DNA of 64,000 nt from Alphaproteobacteria bacterium. GTDB lineage: Bacteria; Pseudomonadota; Alphaproteobacteria; Micropepsales; Micropepsaceae. Location of the stretch: assembly GCA_021324545.1 (NCBI GenBank), contig JAJPIX010000047.1:52216-116215 (forward strand), given 5' to 3'. Below the pieces are notes generated by a model. The model did not search any database, had not been told where the DNA came from, and saw nothing but the letters and a program-made list of their open reading frames with translations. Position 1 is the first letter of the stretch, and every line of letters begins with the position of its first letter. Positions 7,882 to 16,475 of the stretch are shown piece by piece. The position numbers and the translations under genes were made by a program.

Positions 7882-8307
7882 ATGCGCGAAAAGGATGCCG
7901 AGCTGATTGCTCTTCTGAAGGCCAATGCGCGCGAACCGGCCGCCTCGCTCGCCCGCAAACTGGGCCTGGCGCGTTCGACCGTGCAGGAGCGGATCGCCCG
8001 CCTGGAGCGGGAGGGCATCATCCAGGGTTACACCGTGCAACTTTCGGACAAGGCGACCGCCGGGCGCCTGAGCGCGATTGTCATGATTCTGGCCGACCCG
8101 AAGCGGGCTGACCGCGTTTCGGGAGAATTGAAGAAAATGCCCGAAGTGCGCTCGCTTTCCGCCGTTTCCGGGGCCTTCGACATGGTGGCGATGGTCGAAG
8201 CCGACACTCCCGCCCGTATGGATGCCGCGCTTGACCGCATCGGCAGCGCCCATGGCGTGTCGCGAACGGTGTCATCCATCATCCTTTCTGAAAAGTTTGC
8301 ACGCTGA
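7882..8307 (+). CDS. Lrp/AsnC family transcriptional regulator
   Basis: A 141-residue feast/famine regulator. The N-terminal winged helix-turn-helix spans residues 1-55 ('ASLARKLGLARSTVQERIARLEREGIIQGY' region) and is followed by the AsnC/RAM ligand-binding domain with its 'VSGAFDMVAMVEAD' strand. The ATG at 7882 is chosen over an upstream TTG because AGGA lies 7 bases before it. It diverges from the lysine 6-dehydrogenase/ALDH7 genes and most likely controls them in response to lysine or an intermediate, as many Lrp-type genes do for adjacent amino-acid catabolic operons. Confidence 0.9.
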   Translation: MREKDAELIALLKANAREPAASLARKLGLARSTVQERIARLEREGIIQGYTVQLSDKATAGRLSAIVMILADPKRADRVSGELKKMPEVRSLSAVSGAFDMVAMVEADTPARMDAALDRIGSAHGVSRTVSSIILSEKFAR

Positions 8308-8380
8308 GTTCCGGTTTTTCCGCCACGCCGCGTCGTGATAGCCTTCTGCCTGCAATCGCCAGTTCGGGGTCCGAGCGGGG

Positions 8381-9898
8381 ATGGGCGTCAGCGACTCGCC
8401 GACAGCGCCCAAGCGCGGCTTTATCGAGCGCGCGCGCAGGCCCAACCGTGAGCACATGAACGCGCTGCGTGCGCGCATGCCGTTCTGGTGGGTCGTTGTA
8501 GTTCTTGTGGCGCTTGCGTGCTGGCAGATCTTGCTCAACCCGTTCGGATTCTCAAGCCTCGTCCAGCGCTACACACAGGACATTTCCAACCTTCTGATCA
8601 GCGGACCCTATCTTTACGGTACGTCCGGCCATGACCAGATCGCCGTAGCGCTGATCGACGACAACACGCTTTCGGACACCGAATCGTCGTGGCCATGGTC
8701 CTACGGCATGCATGCGCGCGTGCTCGACGCGCTCAGGCTCTACAAGCCGAAAGCTGTGATCGTGGATTTCCTGTTCGTGGACAGCCGCAAAAGCGGGCTG
8801 CGCAAGGACGAGACCCTGAAGGAATTGATTGACGAAATCCGCCGTTATCAGGCCGACGGAATTCCGATCTATTTCGAAGCCGGCGAAGACGAACCCCTGA
8901 TCAAGCCGATCGTCAGGACGGGCGTGCGGATTCTCGATCCCACGATCATGCTCAACCAGGGAATTGCGCGACAGTATCCGGTGACGGGCCGCTGCCTGAA
9001 CGGCGAGAAGGGAAATATGCCGTGCCATTCGCTGGCGCTTTCCGTTTACAGCGACTTCTACCGCGCGCATCGCAATGATCCTGAAATCGCCGCTCTCGGC
9101 CTGAAACCTCTCGACGCCAACCCGGATGGCGTGATGGAGCTCGTGTGGGGCACGCGCACCGATCCCATAAACCGCAAATGGATGCGGCCCACCGACGAGA
9201 GCGGAAAAAGCTATTCCTGCGATCAGGACATAGGCTTTTTCAGCCGCATCTATCTTGCGTTCTTCGATCCGGAACAGGTGCGGGCGCGATGCCCCTATGA
9301 AAGCGTCATCCCCGTCGAAAGCCTCTTGAGCGGGCGGCCCGATGCCGATGTGTCCGACATGGCCCGGCGCATCGTTTTCTATGGCGGCGGCATCGAAGGC
9401 GCGCAGGACAAATCCTACACGCCGGTGAACGGGCCCTTGCAGCCCGATGTGTTCGTGCATGCCATGGCGCTGGACAACCTCATCACCTTCAAGGGCAAGC
9501 CCGAGCAGAACGTGGTGAGGATTTTCGGCGAGACATTTTCCAACGATCCCATCCAGATCGTGACCATCGTGCCGGTGATCTTCATCCTGTCGTGGCTGCA
9601 CATGCAGCGGCTCAAGCGCAAGCGCCGGCGCGGGCATCACGCCAGGGAGCGCAGCGTGACAGCGGAATATGTGCTTGAAAAATCCGCCGAGATCGCCTGG
9701 CATTGGCTGGCGTTTTTCCTGGCGCTCGGCGCAGGGTTGGCGCTGACGCTGGCGGCGGGGCTTTCGGTCGCCAATTGGGTGGAAGTTGTTTTCGTATCGG
9801 TGGAACTGGCCGCACTTCTGCTAGTCGGTTTCCCCGATGCGCTCTGGGGCTATGTGCATCATGTGGCGGGCGGAATTCCCGACCTGCAAACATCATGA
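8381..9898 (+). CDS. CHASE2 domain membrane protein without output domain
   Basis: A 505-residue protein with one N-terminal membrane helix (about residues 34-52), a long extracytoplasmic CHASE2-type sensor region ('QIAVALIDDNTL', 'WPWSYGMHARVLDAL', 'KAVIVDFLF', 'RIVFYGG') and three closely spaced C-terminal helices (about 387-405, 432-455 and 462-482). CHASE2 is normally joined to kinase, cyclase or GGDEF domains. Here the polypeptide ends after the last helix, so the signal must be passed to another protein. The three following genes encode a signal-peptide-bearing SH3-like protein, an M48 peptidase and a small exported protein with short gaps, suggesting a joint envelope function (inference). 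Confidence 0.8.
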   Translation: MGVSDSPTAPKRGFIERARRPNREHMNALRARMPFWWVVVVLVALACWQILLNPFGFSSLVQRYTQDISNLLISGPYLYGTSGHDQIAVALIDDNTLSDTESSWPWSYGMHARVLDALRLYKPKAVIVDFLFVDSRKSGLRKDETLKELIDEIRRYQADGIPIYFEAGEDEPLIKPIVRTGVRILDPTIMLNQGIARQYPVTGRCLNGEKGNMPCHSLALSVYSDFYRAHRNDPEIAALGLKPLDANPDGVMELVWGTRTDPINRKWMRPTDESGKSYSCDQDIGFFSRIYLAFFDPEQVRARCPYESVIPVESLLSGRPDADVSDMARRIVFYGGGIEGAQDKSYTPVNGPLQPDVFVHAMALDNLITFKGKPEQNVVRIFGETFSNDPIQIVTIVPVIFILSWLHMQRLKRKRRRGHHARERSVTAEYVLEKSAEIAWHWLAFFLALGAGLALTLAAGLSVANWVEVVFVSVELAALLLVGFPDALWGYVHHVAGGIPDLQTS

Positions 9899-9911
9899 AA
9901 GGGAGCTTGAA

Positions 9912-10316
9912 ATGAGACCGATCATCGGAACCGTGACGTTCGCCGCCGCGCTCACGTTATTTGTGCCTGCTTTCGCCGACACCACCTGCCCGGGCACCGG
10001 CGACATGGTACTGTCAGCCAAGACACCGCAGGTGGACCTCTATGATGCGGCCAACGGCAAACGCGTCCAGACAATGGACGCCGACAAGTTTCCGACCTGC
10101 CTTCCGATTGCTGCAAAGGCGCCCAACATGATGCTGGAAGTGAATGTGAACGGCACCAACTACTGGGTGCCGCCGCACATGGTGAACACGCGCATGACGA
10201 CCGCCGGCCAGCCGATCTGCCGCAAGCTTGCCATGGGCGGCGATCAGGACAAGAAAGCCGGTTCGACACGCGCGCTCGGCGAAGGCTGCCCCAAACCCAC
10301 GAATGGCGGACAGTGA
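9912..10316 (+). CDS. exported SH3-like small protein
   Basis: A 134-residue protein with a clear signal peptide (cleavage likely after 'FADTT', about residue 22). The mature part contains a short beta-rich segment ('QVDLYDAANGKRVQTMDADKFPTCLPI', then 'GTNYWVPPHMVNTR') that reads like a bacterial SH3 repeat, and four cysteines that could pair in the periplasm. Start chosen at ATG 9912 with GGGAG at 9901-9905. It lies 13 bases after the CHASE2 gene and one base before the M48 peptidase, so it is probably co-transcribed with both. No enzymatic motif is visible. Confidence 0.72.
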   Translation: MRPIIGTVTFAAALTLFVPAFADTTCPGTGDMVLSAKTPQVDLYDAANGKRVQTMDADKFPTCLPIAAKAPNMMLEVNVNGTNYWVPPHMVNTRMTTAGQPICRKLAMGGDQDKKAGSTRALGEGCPKPTNGGQ

Positions 10317-10317
10317 T

Positions 10318-11892
10318 ATGATTACCTTCCGCCGCGCTTTTTCCCTTACGACCCTGTCCTGTGCCGCGCTGCTTCTTGCAGTCAGCGCCGATGCGAGCCT
10401 CTTCGGCGGCGGTGGAGAGGGCGATGGCTACCCCGACAAAGGCAAGGCCATCGAACTTCTGAAACCCGCCGCGGACTACAGCGGCATGCTGACAGACCGG
10501 CCGCGCACATTAGGCATCATGCGCGCACGCGCGCAGGGATTTGTGCCTTCCCCGGCACTCCATGACTACGTCAAGGGCGTGATGCTGAAGCTGCTGGCGG
10601 GCATCAATCTGCCGCCATCGTTCCAGCCGGAGGTGCGCATTCTTGCCGCGCCGGAATTTGCGGGCGAATGCACGCCGGATGGAACGCTCATCATCACGGT
10701 GGGACTGCTGGAAAAGCTCGACAATGAAGACGAATTGGCCTTCGTGCTCGGCCATGAACTCGCGCATGCGATCTACCGGCACCGGATTGCGGACTGGTAC
10801 AAGAAATCGCAGCTCTACGCGGTGGTGAACGGAGCGGCCGTGGATCAGGTTGGCATCTCCACTGCGGTGGCCGTGTCCGGGGCCAATGCCGGGCAGGTCG
10901 CGCGTGGACTGGATTTTGCGCAGCACTTGCTGAAACTGAGCGCCAATGTGCTCACACCGCAGTTCGAGAAGGGGCAGGAAGACGCCGCCGACGCGCTGGG
11001 CTTCGATATGATGGTCAAGGCCGGTTATTCGACCGATGCCGCCAATTCCGTTCTCGACAAGCTTGCGGAGCAGGAACGAGAAGCCAAAGCTGCGGCGGAC
11101 GCAGCCAGGGCAGCCGCGCAGCGCGACAACGGATCGGGGGGCGGTCCGGTGGCCAATGTGTTCAACGCGATCGGCGGCGTGAGCGGCTTGCTCAGCCTGA
11201 GCCAGGGCCATGTCAGCACACAACAGATCGAAGATGTGGGACTGACCGTATTCGACGCAGCGGTCGACTCCATGGCGGAGGATGCAACGACGCATCATCC
11301 CGCAAAGGAACGCGAGAAGCTGCTCGCAGCTTATGAATTCCGCGAATATCGCGACACGCTTCCTGCTACGCCCAAGCCATTGCCGTGGAAGGGGGCGCAT
11401 CCCGCAAATCCGGCGCTTGCGCAACTGATCGCGCACTATGGCGATGCGGAGAACGCCGCCGCCTATGTTGCCGATGCCAATGCAGGATCGGCGTCGAGCG
11501 CCAAGGCCGATGCCCAGCGCGCGATCACGGCTCCGACTTCAAATCATGCCTACACGGAATATGTCGTGGCGGAACTTTACGACCAGGAGAAGAATTCCGC
11601 ACAGTCCGAGGCAGCACTGCTCCGCGCGGTGAACGGACCCGAGCCTTCATGGGCTGTGTATTCGCGACTGGCGAACATCTACATCGCGCGCGGAGAATGG
11701 GCCAAGGCGCAGGCGCTGATGGATCAGGCAAATGCGCGCTTCGACAATTCGCCCGTGCTCCTGCCCATGCGCATCAAGGTGCTGGCTGGCGCAGGCCGCT
11801 CAAGCGAAGCACAGGCGCTTGTCGCGCAATGCAAGAGCTACGACATCGACGAACTGGATGCCGAGTGCAAGAAGGCTGCCGGACAGGGTTGA
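10318..11892 (+). CDS. M48 family metalloprotease with TPR-like C-terminus
   Basis: A 524-residue exported zinc protease. The signal peptide spans residues 1-26 and the HExxH motif is HELAH at 146-150, with 'FEKGQEDAADALG' supplying the downstream Glu ligand region. An alpha-helical C-terminal third (about 385-515) with the spacing of tetratricopeptide repeats ('SWAVYSRLANIYIARGEWAKAQALMDQA') follows. This is the plan of BepA/YfgC-type periplasmic proteases that act on outer-membrane protein assembly. Residues 270-290 are Ala-rich and probably a linker. The ATG at 10318 starts one base after the previous stop; an in-frame ATG at 10303 overlaps the upstream gene and has no better ribosome site. 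Confidence 0.88.
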   Translation: MITFRRAFSLTTLSCAALLLAVSADASLFGGGGEGDGYPDKGKAIELLKPAADYSGMLTDRPRTLGIMRARAQGFVPSPALHDYVKGVMLKLLAGINLPPSFQPEVRILAAPEFAGECTPDGTLIITVGLLEKLDNEDELAFVLGHELAHAIYRHRIADWYKKSQLYAVVNGAAVDQVGISTAVAVSGANAGQVARGLDFAQHLLKLSANVLTPQFEKGQEDAADALGFDMMVKAGYSTDAANSVLDKLAEQEREAKAAADAARAAAQRDNGSGGGPVANVFNAIGGVSGLLSLSQGHVSTQQIEDVGLTVFDAAVDSMAEDATTHHPAKEREKLLAAYEFREYRDTLPATPKPLPWKGAHPANPALAQLIAHYGDAENAAAYVADANAGSASSAKADAQRAITAPTSNHAYTEYVVAELYDQEKNSAQSEAALLRAVNGPEPSWAVYSRLANIYIARGEWAKAQALMDQANARFDNSPVLLPMRIKVLAGAGRSSEAQALVAQCKSYDIDELDAECKKAAGQG

Positions 11893-11895
11893 ATC

Positions 11896-12390
11896 ATGAA
11901 GCAGATGCTGCTCGCCGCCGTGGCGGCATTGTTGGTCCCGCTTGCGGCGCAGGCGGCAAACGTGAACGTCGTGTGGAGCAACGGGAAGACTGACGGGGCG
12001 ATCTCGCTGACCGGGCAGCCGGACGAAGAGGAGTCCGATCAGGTCCTGTTTGCGCGTTGCCGCGCCGACGGCCGTATCGATCTTGCCGTGGGCGCATATG
12101 AAGGCGTCGGGGAGGGCAAGGGCGAACCAGTTTCGGTGACGCTTTCAAGCGGTGGCAAGAGCGCAACGCTGCACGGCAAATCCCAGAACAGCCGGAATTT
12201 CGAGATGACGGCGGGCACCGAACTTGCAACGACGGTCGCGAGCGATGACAGCATATTTGCCTTACTCATGAGCGAGCAGCCCGTCGCGATCGGTGTTGGC
12301 GCTTCATCGGCCCGGGACAGCTGGAGCGCACGCGGATTGCGCAAGAGCGCTCAGGCATTCCTCGCCGCCTGCGCAGCAAAACATCAGTAA
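11896..12390 (+). CDS. exported protein of unknown function
   Basis: A 164-residue protein beginning with a classical signal peptide (cleavage near 'AQAANV', residue 21). The mature part is beta-strand-rich with two cysteines ('FARCRADGRIDLAVG' and 'LAACAAKHQ'). I do not recognise the family. It follows the M48 peptidase by 3 bases and closes the CHASE2-SH3-M48 run, so an envelope role is likely. Its 3' end overlaps the convergent threonine dehydratase by 7 bases. Confidence 0.65.
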   Translation: MKQMLLAAVAALLVPLAAQAANVNVVWSNGKTDGAISLTGQPDEEESDQVLFARCRADGRIDLAVGAYEGVGEGKGEPVSVTLSSGGKSATLHGKSQNSRNFEMTAGTELATTVASDDSIFALLMSEQPVAIGVGASSARDSWSARGLRKSAQAFLAACAAKHQ

Positions 12391-13682
12391 AACGGGGAGC
12401 TGTAAAAGCTGCTCAACGGTGGCAGCGGGCCGGTTGCCTGCGTGCGCAGGACAAAGCCGGCATCTTCCAGTTTCTTGCGGATTTCTGCCGCGTGTTCGGC
12501 GTCGCGCGCTTCGATGGTCATGCCGAGATCGGCAGACTTCGCGCTCATGTTCGTGATCATGCGGTTGTGTGAGACTTCCAGTACGTTCCCGCCCGCCTCT
12601 GCCACAATGGCCGTGACCTTTGCGAGCAGACCCGGCCGGTCTTCGATTTCGATCACCAGCGAAAGGATGCGTCCCTCGCGCGACAGCTCACGCAAGATCA
12701 CGTTGGACAGAAGCCGCATGTCGATGTTGCCGCCGGACAACACAATGCCCACCTTGCGGCCACGGAACACGTCAGGGTTGCTCATGACAGCGGCAAAGCC
12801 GGCGGCCCCTGCACCTTCTACAACTGTCTTCTCAATCTCCAGTAGCGCAATGATCGCGCGCTCGATTTCGTCCTCGCGTACGAGGAAAATGTCCTTCACC
12901 AGCGCATCCACGATCTGGCGCGTCAGGCCGCCTGGCTCCTTGACGGCGATACCCTCGGCGATCGTTTGACCCACGCAGGGCAGCGTCTTGCCTTTCACGG
13001 CGTCGTACATGGAGGGATAGGCCCTTGCTTCGACGCCGAAAATCTCGATTGCGGGCCTGATCGCCTTTGCCGCGGTGGCGATACCCGAGATCAGCCCGCC
13101 CCCGCCGATGGGAACCACGAGTGCGTCCACATCGGGCGCGGACTCGAGCAACTCCAATGCGACGGTTCCCTGGCCCGCAATGACCTTGGGATCGTCATAC
13201 GGATGCACGAATGTCAGGTTTTCGGCCGCCGCGATAGCGCGCGCGCGCTCATAGGATTGCGAGAGCGTGGCGCCTTCGATAACCACCCTGGCGCCGAAAT
13301 TCTTGGTGTGCTTGATCTTGTTGAAGGGCGTCCCTTCCGGCATGACGATCGTGGCGGGAATGCCAAGCCGGCCGGCGTGGTAGGCGACGCCCTGCGCATG
13401 ATTGCCGGCACTCATCGCCACTACGCCCCGCTTTCTTTCATCAGGCGAAAGCGACATCAACTTGTTCAGCGCGCCGCGTTCCTTGAATGAGGCGGTGAAC
13501 TGGAGGTTTTCGAACTTGAGCCAGACATCGCAACCGACGATCTTTGAAAGCGTCCTGGAATGATGCGTGGGCGTGCGCTCAACGATGCCGGCGATCACCT
13601 TTGCCGCTGCGCGGACGTCGGCAATGGTTACGGCGTCAGACGTTGAAACGCTGGCGGGTTTTGTGGAAGGAGCTGCCGTCAT
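12384..13682 (-). CDS. ilvA: threonine ammonia-lyase (threonine dehydratase) with ACT domain
   Basis: A 432-residue PLP-dependent enzyme converting threonine to 2-oxobutanoate and ammonia. The PLP lysine is Lys67 in 'TASFKERGA', and the phosphate-binding glycine loop is 'GGGGLISG' in the middle of the protein. A C-terminal ACT-like domain follows (about 335-415, 'VIEIEDRPGLLAKVTAIVAEAGGNVLEVSH'), here a single copy rather than the two of E. coli biosynthetic IlvA. A single ACT module is common in alphaproteobacterial enzymes that serve isoleucine synthesis or threonine breakdown, so the symbol is by family only. The start ATG at 13682 lies 26 bases from the 3' end of the tRNA-Met gene, on the same strand. 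Confidence 0.88.
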   Translation of the reverse strand: MTAAPSTKPASVSTSDAVTIADVRAAAKVIAGIVERTPTHHSRTLSKIVGCDVWLKFENLQFTASFKERGALNKLMSLSPDERKRGVVAMSAGNHAQGVAYHAGRLGIPATIVMPEGTPFNKIKHTKNFGARVVIEGATLSQSYERARAIAAAENLTFVHPYDDPKVIAGQGTVALELLESAPDVDALVVPIGGGGLISGIATAAKAIRPAIEIFGVEARAYPSMYDAVKGKTLPCVGQTIAEGIAVKEPGGLTRQIVDALVKDIFLVREDEIERAIIALLEIEKTVVEGAGAAGFAAVMSNPDVFRGRKVGIVLSGGNIDMRLLSNVILRELSREGRILSLVIEIEDRPGLLAKVTAIVAEAGGNVLEVSHNRMITNMSAKSADLGMTIEARDAEHAAEIRKKLEDAGFVLRTQATGPLPPLSSFYSSPFY

Positions 13683-13708
13683 TCAAAGCACTCCCGGAAA
13701 TCTGGGGC

Positions 13709-13783
13709 TGGTAGCAGCGGAGGGATTTGAACCCCCGACCAAGGGATTATGATTCCCCTGCTCTACCACTGAGCTACGCTGCC
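13709..13783 (-). tRNA. tRNA-Met (anticodon CAT)
   Basis: Reading the minus strand, a complete cloverleaf forms. The acceptor is GGCAGCG with CGCTGCT, the D stem GCTC/GAGC, the anticodon stem GGGGA/TCCCT around the loop ATCATAA (anticodon CAT), and the T arm GGGGG-TTCAAAT-CCCTC. The discriminator A is followed by an encoded CCA. The loop and stem match the elongator tRNA-Met pattern of Alphaproteobacteria rather than the initiator, which would have three G-C pairs below the loop. A CAT-anticodon tRNA-Ile2 is the only other option. Confidence 0.93.
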
Positions 13784-13913
13784 CGACCGGCCAAGGGGGC
13801 GGGATGTAAGGGTGGGGGGTGGCGCTGTCAAGCGAGCCTCAGGGCTCTCGGCCCGGCACGCAACCCGCCCGGGCTTATGCCAGAATGCGATGCCATCTTG
13901 AGAGGGCTTGGGT

Positions 13914-14348
13914 ATGATCACCGGCGCGCATGTGATGATCCAAAGCAGGAACCACAAGGCCGATCAGGATTTCCTGACCGACGTTCTTGGGCTGTCCGCC
14001 GTCGATGCAGGCAATGGATTTCTGATCTTTGCCGGCCCACCGGCCGATATCGCGATTCACGAGTCCGACAAGAACAGCGTGCACGAATACTTCCTGATGT
14101 GCGACGACATCGAAGCCTTCGTCGCAGAAATGAAAAAGCGCAACGTCAGCGTGGCGCATCCGGCCAATCGCGGCTGGGGAACCATCACCCATGTGGTGCT
14201 GCCCGGCGGCGGCAAGCTTCAGGTCTATCAGCCGCATCACAAGCGGCCGAAACCGTTCGCGGCAAGAGCCGCGAGAGCCCATGCAACAACAAGACCGAAA
14301 CACTCCGCCAAGGCAAAAAAAGCGGCGCGACCAAAAAAGCGCCGCTAA
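13914..14348 (+). CDS. VOC family protein with basic C-terminal tail
   Basis: A 144-residue vicinal-oxygen-chelate fold protein (glyoxalase/bleomycin-resistance type): 'MITGAHVMIQSRNHKADQDF' opens the first beta-alpha-beta-beta-beta module, and 'GTITHVVLPGGGKLQVYQP' closes the second. After residue 110 the fold ends and a tail of about 34 residues rich in Lys, Arg, Ala and Pro follows. The last ten codons are also the convergent mnmA gene's intrinsic terminator (14321-14346), so the basic tail may partly be a by-product of that hairpin. Start at ATG 13914; the in-frame TTG at 13908 is less likely. Substrate unknown. Confidence 0.78.
   Translation: MITGAHVMIQSRNHKADQDFLTDVLGLSAVDAGNGFLIFAGPPADIAIHESDKNSVHEYFLMCDDIEAFVAEMKKRNVSVAHPANRGWGTITHVVLPGGGKLQVYQPHHKRPKPFAARAARAHATTRPKHSAKAKKAARPKKRR
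14315..14346 (-). terminator. intrinsic terminator of mnmA, inside the VOC coding end
   Basis: On the minus strand an 8-base perfect stem AGCGGCGC / GCGCCGCT (14346-14339 and 14328-14321) with a 10-base loop is followed by six T residues (14320-14315). It begins 4 bases after the mnmA stop. The same bases encode the last Lys/Arg-rich residues of the VOC protein on the plus strand. Confidence 0.8.
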
Positions 14349-14350
14349 TA

Positions 14351-15481
14351 TTATGCTGCCGCACGGGCAGGCTCTGTGTGTGCGATCCATCCGCCGCCGA
14401 GGACGCGCGTGCCGCGATAGAATACGCATGCCTGCCCCGGCGCCACGGCTTCTTCCGGCGCATGCAACTCGATAAATGCTTCCCGGTCCCCACGCGGCAT
14501 GACACGCGCGAAAACCGGCGAGCGCGTGGATCGCACCTTCACTGCACACTCGAACGGACCATCCGCCGGGATAAGCCAGTTCACATCGCGCAGGCCAATA
14601 CCGCGCACGGCCAGCGCCGCGCGCGGGCCCACCACGACGCGCGCATTCGTAGCATCGATCTTCAGCACAAACAGCGGCTCACCATTGCCGGAGAGACCAA
14701 GGCCCTTGCGCTGGCCAACCGTGAAATGGATGACGCCATCATGCCTTCCGAGCACGCGGCCGTTCTCATCAACGATCTCGCCGGCCTTCGCAGATTCGGG
14801 CCTCAACTTTTCGATCAATCCGGCGTAACGGCCTTCCGGCACGAAGCAGATATCCTGACTGTCGGGCTTGTCCGCCACCGGAAGCCCGAGATCAGCCGCG
14901 ATGGCACGTACCTGGCTTTTTTCCAGGCCCCCCAGCGGAAAGCGGAGAAAGGAAAGCTGCTCCGGTGTCGTCGCGAACAGGAAATAGCTCTGATCGCGAC
15001 TCTCATCGGCCGCGCGATGCAATTCCGGTCCGTCGGGACCGTCCACGCGCCTTATATAGTGTCCGGTCGCCAACGCCTCGGCGTCCAGATCTCTGGCTGT
15101 TTCCAGAAGATCGGCGAATTTTACCCGCTCATTGCAACGTACACAGGGGATGGGTGTTTCACCGCGGGCATAGGTTTCAGCAAAATCCGCAATCACGCGC
15201 TCGCGGAACCGCTGCTCGTAATTCAAGACGTAATGAGGAATGGCAAGGCGCTCGGCGACGCGGCGGGCGTCATAGATGTCCTGGCCGGCGCAGCAGGCGC
15301 CTTTCTTCTTGGCAGCGGCGCCATGATCGTAGAGTTGAAGCGTGACGCCGACGACATCGTAACCTTCGCGCCTGAGCAGCGTCGCCGTAACAGACGAATC
15401 GACGCCGCCCGACATCGCAACCACGATGCGGGTCCTGTGTGGCGGCTTGCGTATGCCGCGGTCGCCTCCGGCGGTATTCAT
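14351..15481 (-). CDS. mnmA: tRNA-specific 2-thiouridylase MnmA
   Basis: A 376-residue MnmA, the ATP-dependent enzyme that puts sulfur on U34 of tRNA-Lys, -Glu and -Gln. The PP-loop SGGVDSS is at residues 24-30. The two catalytic cysteines lie in '[12 protein letters not shown]' and '[11 protein letters not shown]'. The tRNA-binding central domain and C-terminal beta barrel ('[13 protein letters not shown]') complete the usual length. Start ATG at 15481; the first 14 residues are not conserved in the family, so a slightly later start is possible. An intrinsic terminator follows directly. Confidence 0.95.
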   Translation of the reverse strand: MNTAGGDRGIRKPPHRTRIVVAMSGGVDSSVTATLLRREGYDVVGVTLQLYDHGAAAKKKGACCAGQDIYDARRVAERLAIPHYVLNYEQRFRERVIADFAETYARGETPIPCVRCNERVKFADLLETARDLDAEALATGHYIRRVDGPDGPELHRAADESRDQSYFLFATTPEQLSFLRFPLGGLEKSQVRAIAADLGLPVADKPDSQDICFVPEGRYAGLIEKLRPESAKAGEIVDENGRVLGRHDGVIHFTVGQRKGLGLSGNGEPLFVLKIDATNARVVVGPRAALAVRGIGLRDVNWLIPADGPFECAVKVRSTRSPVFARVMPRGDREAFIELHAPEEAVAPGQACVFYRGTRVLGGGWIAHTEPARAAA

Positions 15482-15524
15482 GGGTCACGGCGTATAGGCC
15501 GAGTGCCCGCCGCCTTCAAGCGCC

Positions 15525-16463
15525 TCAGCTGGCGGGCAAATAATTCAGCAGCGAAAGCTGGTTGAGCTTCGAAGTCACCTGAAGGGCCGCCTGCAGGGCA
15601 ATCTGGTTCTGGTTCAGCTTTTCCACTGCCTGGCCCATGTCCACGTCCTCGATATCCGACACAAAGCCCGTGTAGAGCGTGTTCAGCGATTGCTGCTGGT
15701 CGGAGGCATCCTGAAGCTGCTTATTGACATATCCGTTGCTGGCCGCGGCGTTGTTGATATCGGTTGCGGCATTGGCGGCCGTGCCGATTTCGGTTGTGAG
15801 AAAGCCCGACTGCGCTGCCGAAATTGTGGAACCGAACGGGCCGCTCGCGCCGTTGTTGAAATCGGCAATGTCCTTGAGCGTGGACAGAATGCTGGTGCCG
15901 ATATCGGATGCGAGCATGCCCACCTGAACGCTTTGTCCGTCGCCGACGCGCACTGTCGCGGCCACCGTTCCGTTGGCAAAGGCGTTGGCGGCCGACGGCA
16001 GCGCGGCAAGGTCGGCAAGCGTCGCCGGCGTCACCGGCGGTACATCGTTCCTGTCGCCACCGTAAAGATAGTTGCCATTTGCATCCTTGCTATTCAGGAT
16101 CTGGGTGACCTGCTGATAGATGCTGCCGGCCTGTGTCATCAGCGTGGAGGCGTCGCCATCGGCCAGCGCCTTGGTCAGCGCCTGCCTGAGATCGTTGGCG
16201 AGGTTGGACAGCGAAGTCAGCTGCGTGTCCTGCAAGTTGGACTGGTCGAGCGCGAGCTGGATATTCGCCTGATAGGCACTGGAGCGGTTTGCCGCGGAGC
16301 GCGCGGCTTCCAGCACAGCCGTCCGGTTACCGATCCCGCCATAGGTTGCGGACACCTTGCCGCTTGAAACCTGCGCCTCGCTCTGGTCGAGCGCGTTGCC
16401 CGCCTTCATGACCTGCGCAAGATAAAGCTGGGTCTGCGCGTTGGTGCCGACACGATCAATCAT
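15525..16463 (-). CDS. flgL: flagellar hook-associated protein FlgL (HAP3)
   Basis: A 312-residue flagellin-like protein. The conserved N-terminal coiled coil ('NAQTQLYLAQVMKAGNALDQSEAQVSSGK') and the C-terminal helix ('VDMGQAVEKLNQNQIALQAALQVTSKLNQLSLLNYL') are those of FlgL, which joins hook to filament after export by the type III apparatus. It lies 12 bases downstream of flgK on the same strand, the usual flgK-flgL order, and should be transcribed from the sigma54 promoter in front of flgK. Confidence 0.92.
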   Translation of the reverse strand: MIDRVGTNAQTQLYLAQVMKAGNALDQSEAQVSSGKVSATYGGIGNRTAVLEAARSAANRSSAYQANIQLALDQSNLQDTQLTSLSNLANDLRQALTKALADGDASTLMTQAGSIYQQVTQILNSKDANGNYLYGGDRNDVPPVTPATLADLAALPSAANAFANGTVAATVRVGDGQSVQVGMLASDIGTSILSTLKDIADFNNGASGPFGSTISAAQSGFLTTEIGTAANAATDINNAAASNGYVNKQLQDASDQQQSLNTLYTGFVSDIEDVDMGQAVEKLNQNQIALQAALQVTSKLNQLSLLNYLPAS

Positions 16464-16475
16464 GTCATCGCCTCA

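Noticed and set aside
8552..9703. 383-codon minus-strand open frame
   Set aside because: Antisense to the CHASE2 gene, with no recognisable domain and no ribosome site.
13727..15565. 612-codon open frame on the plus strand
   Set aside because: It lies across the tRNA, the VOC gene in another frame and antisense to mnmA. The translation is low-complexity Arg/His-rich and matches no family, an effect of high GC content.
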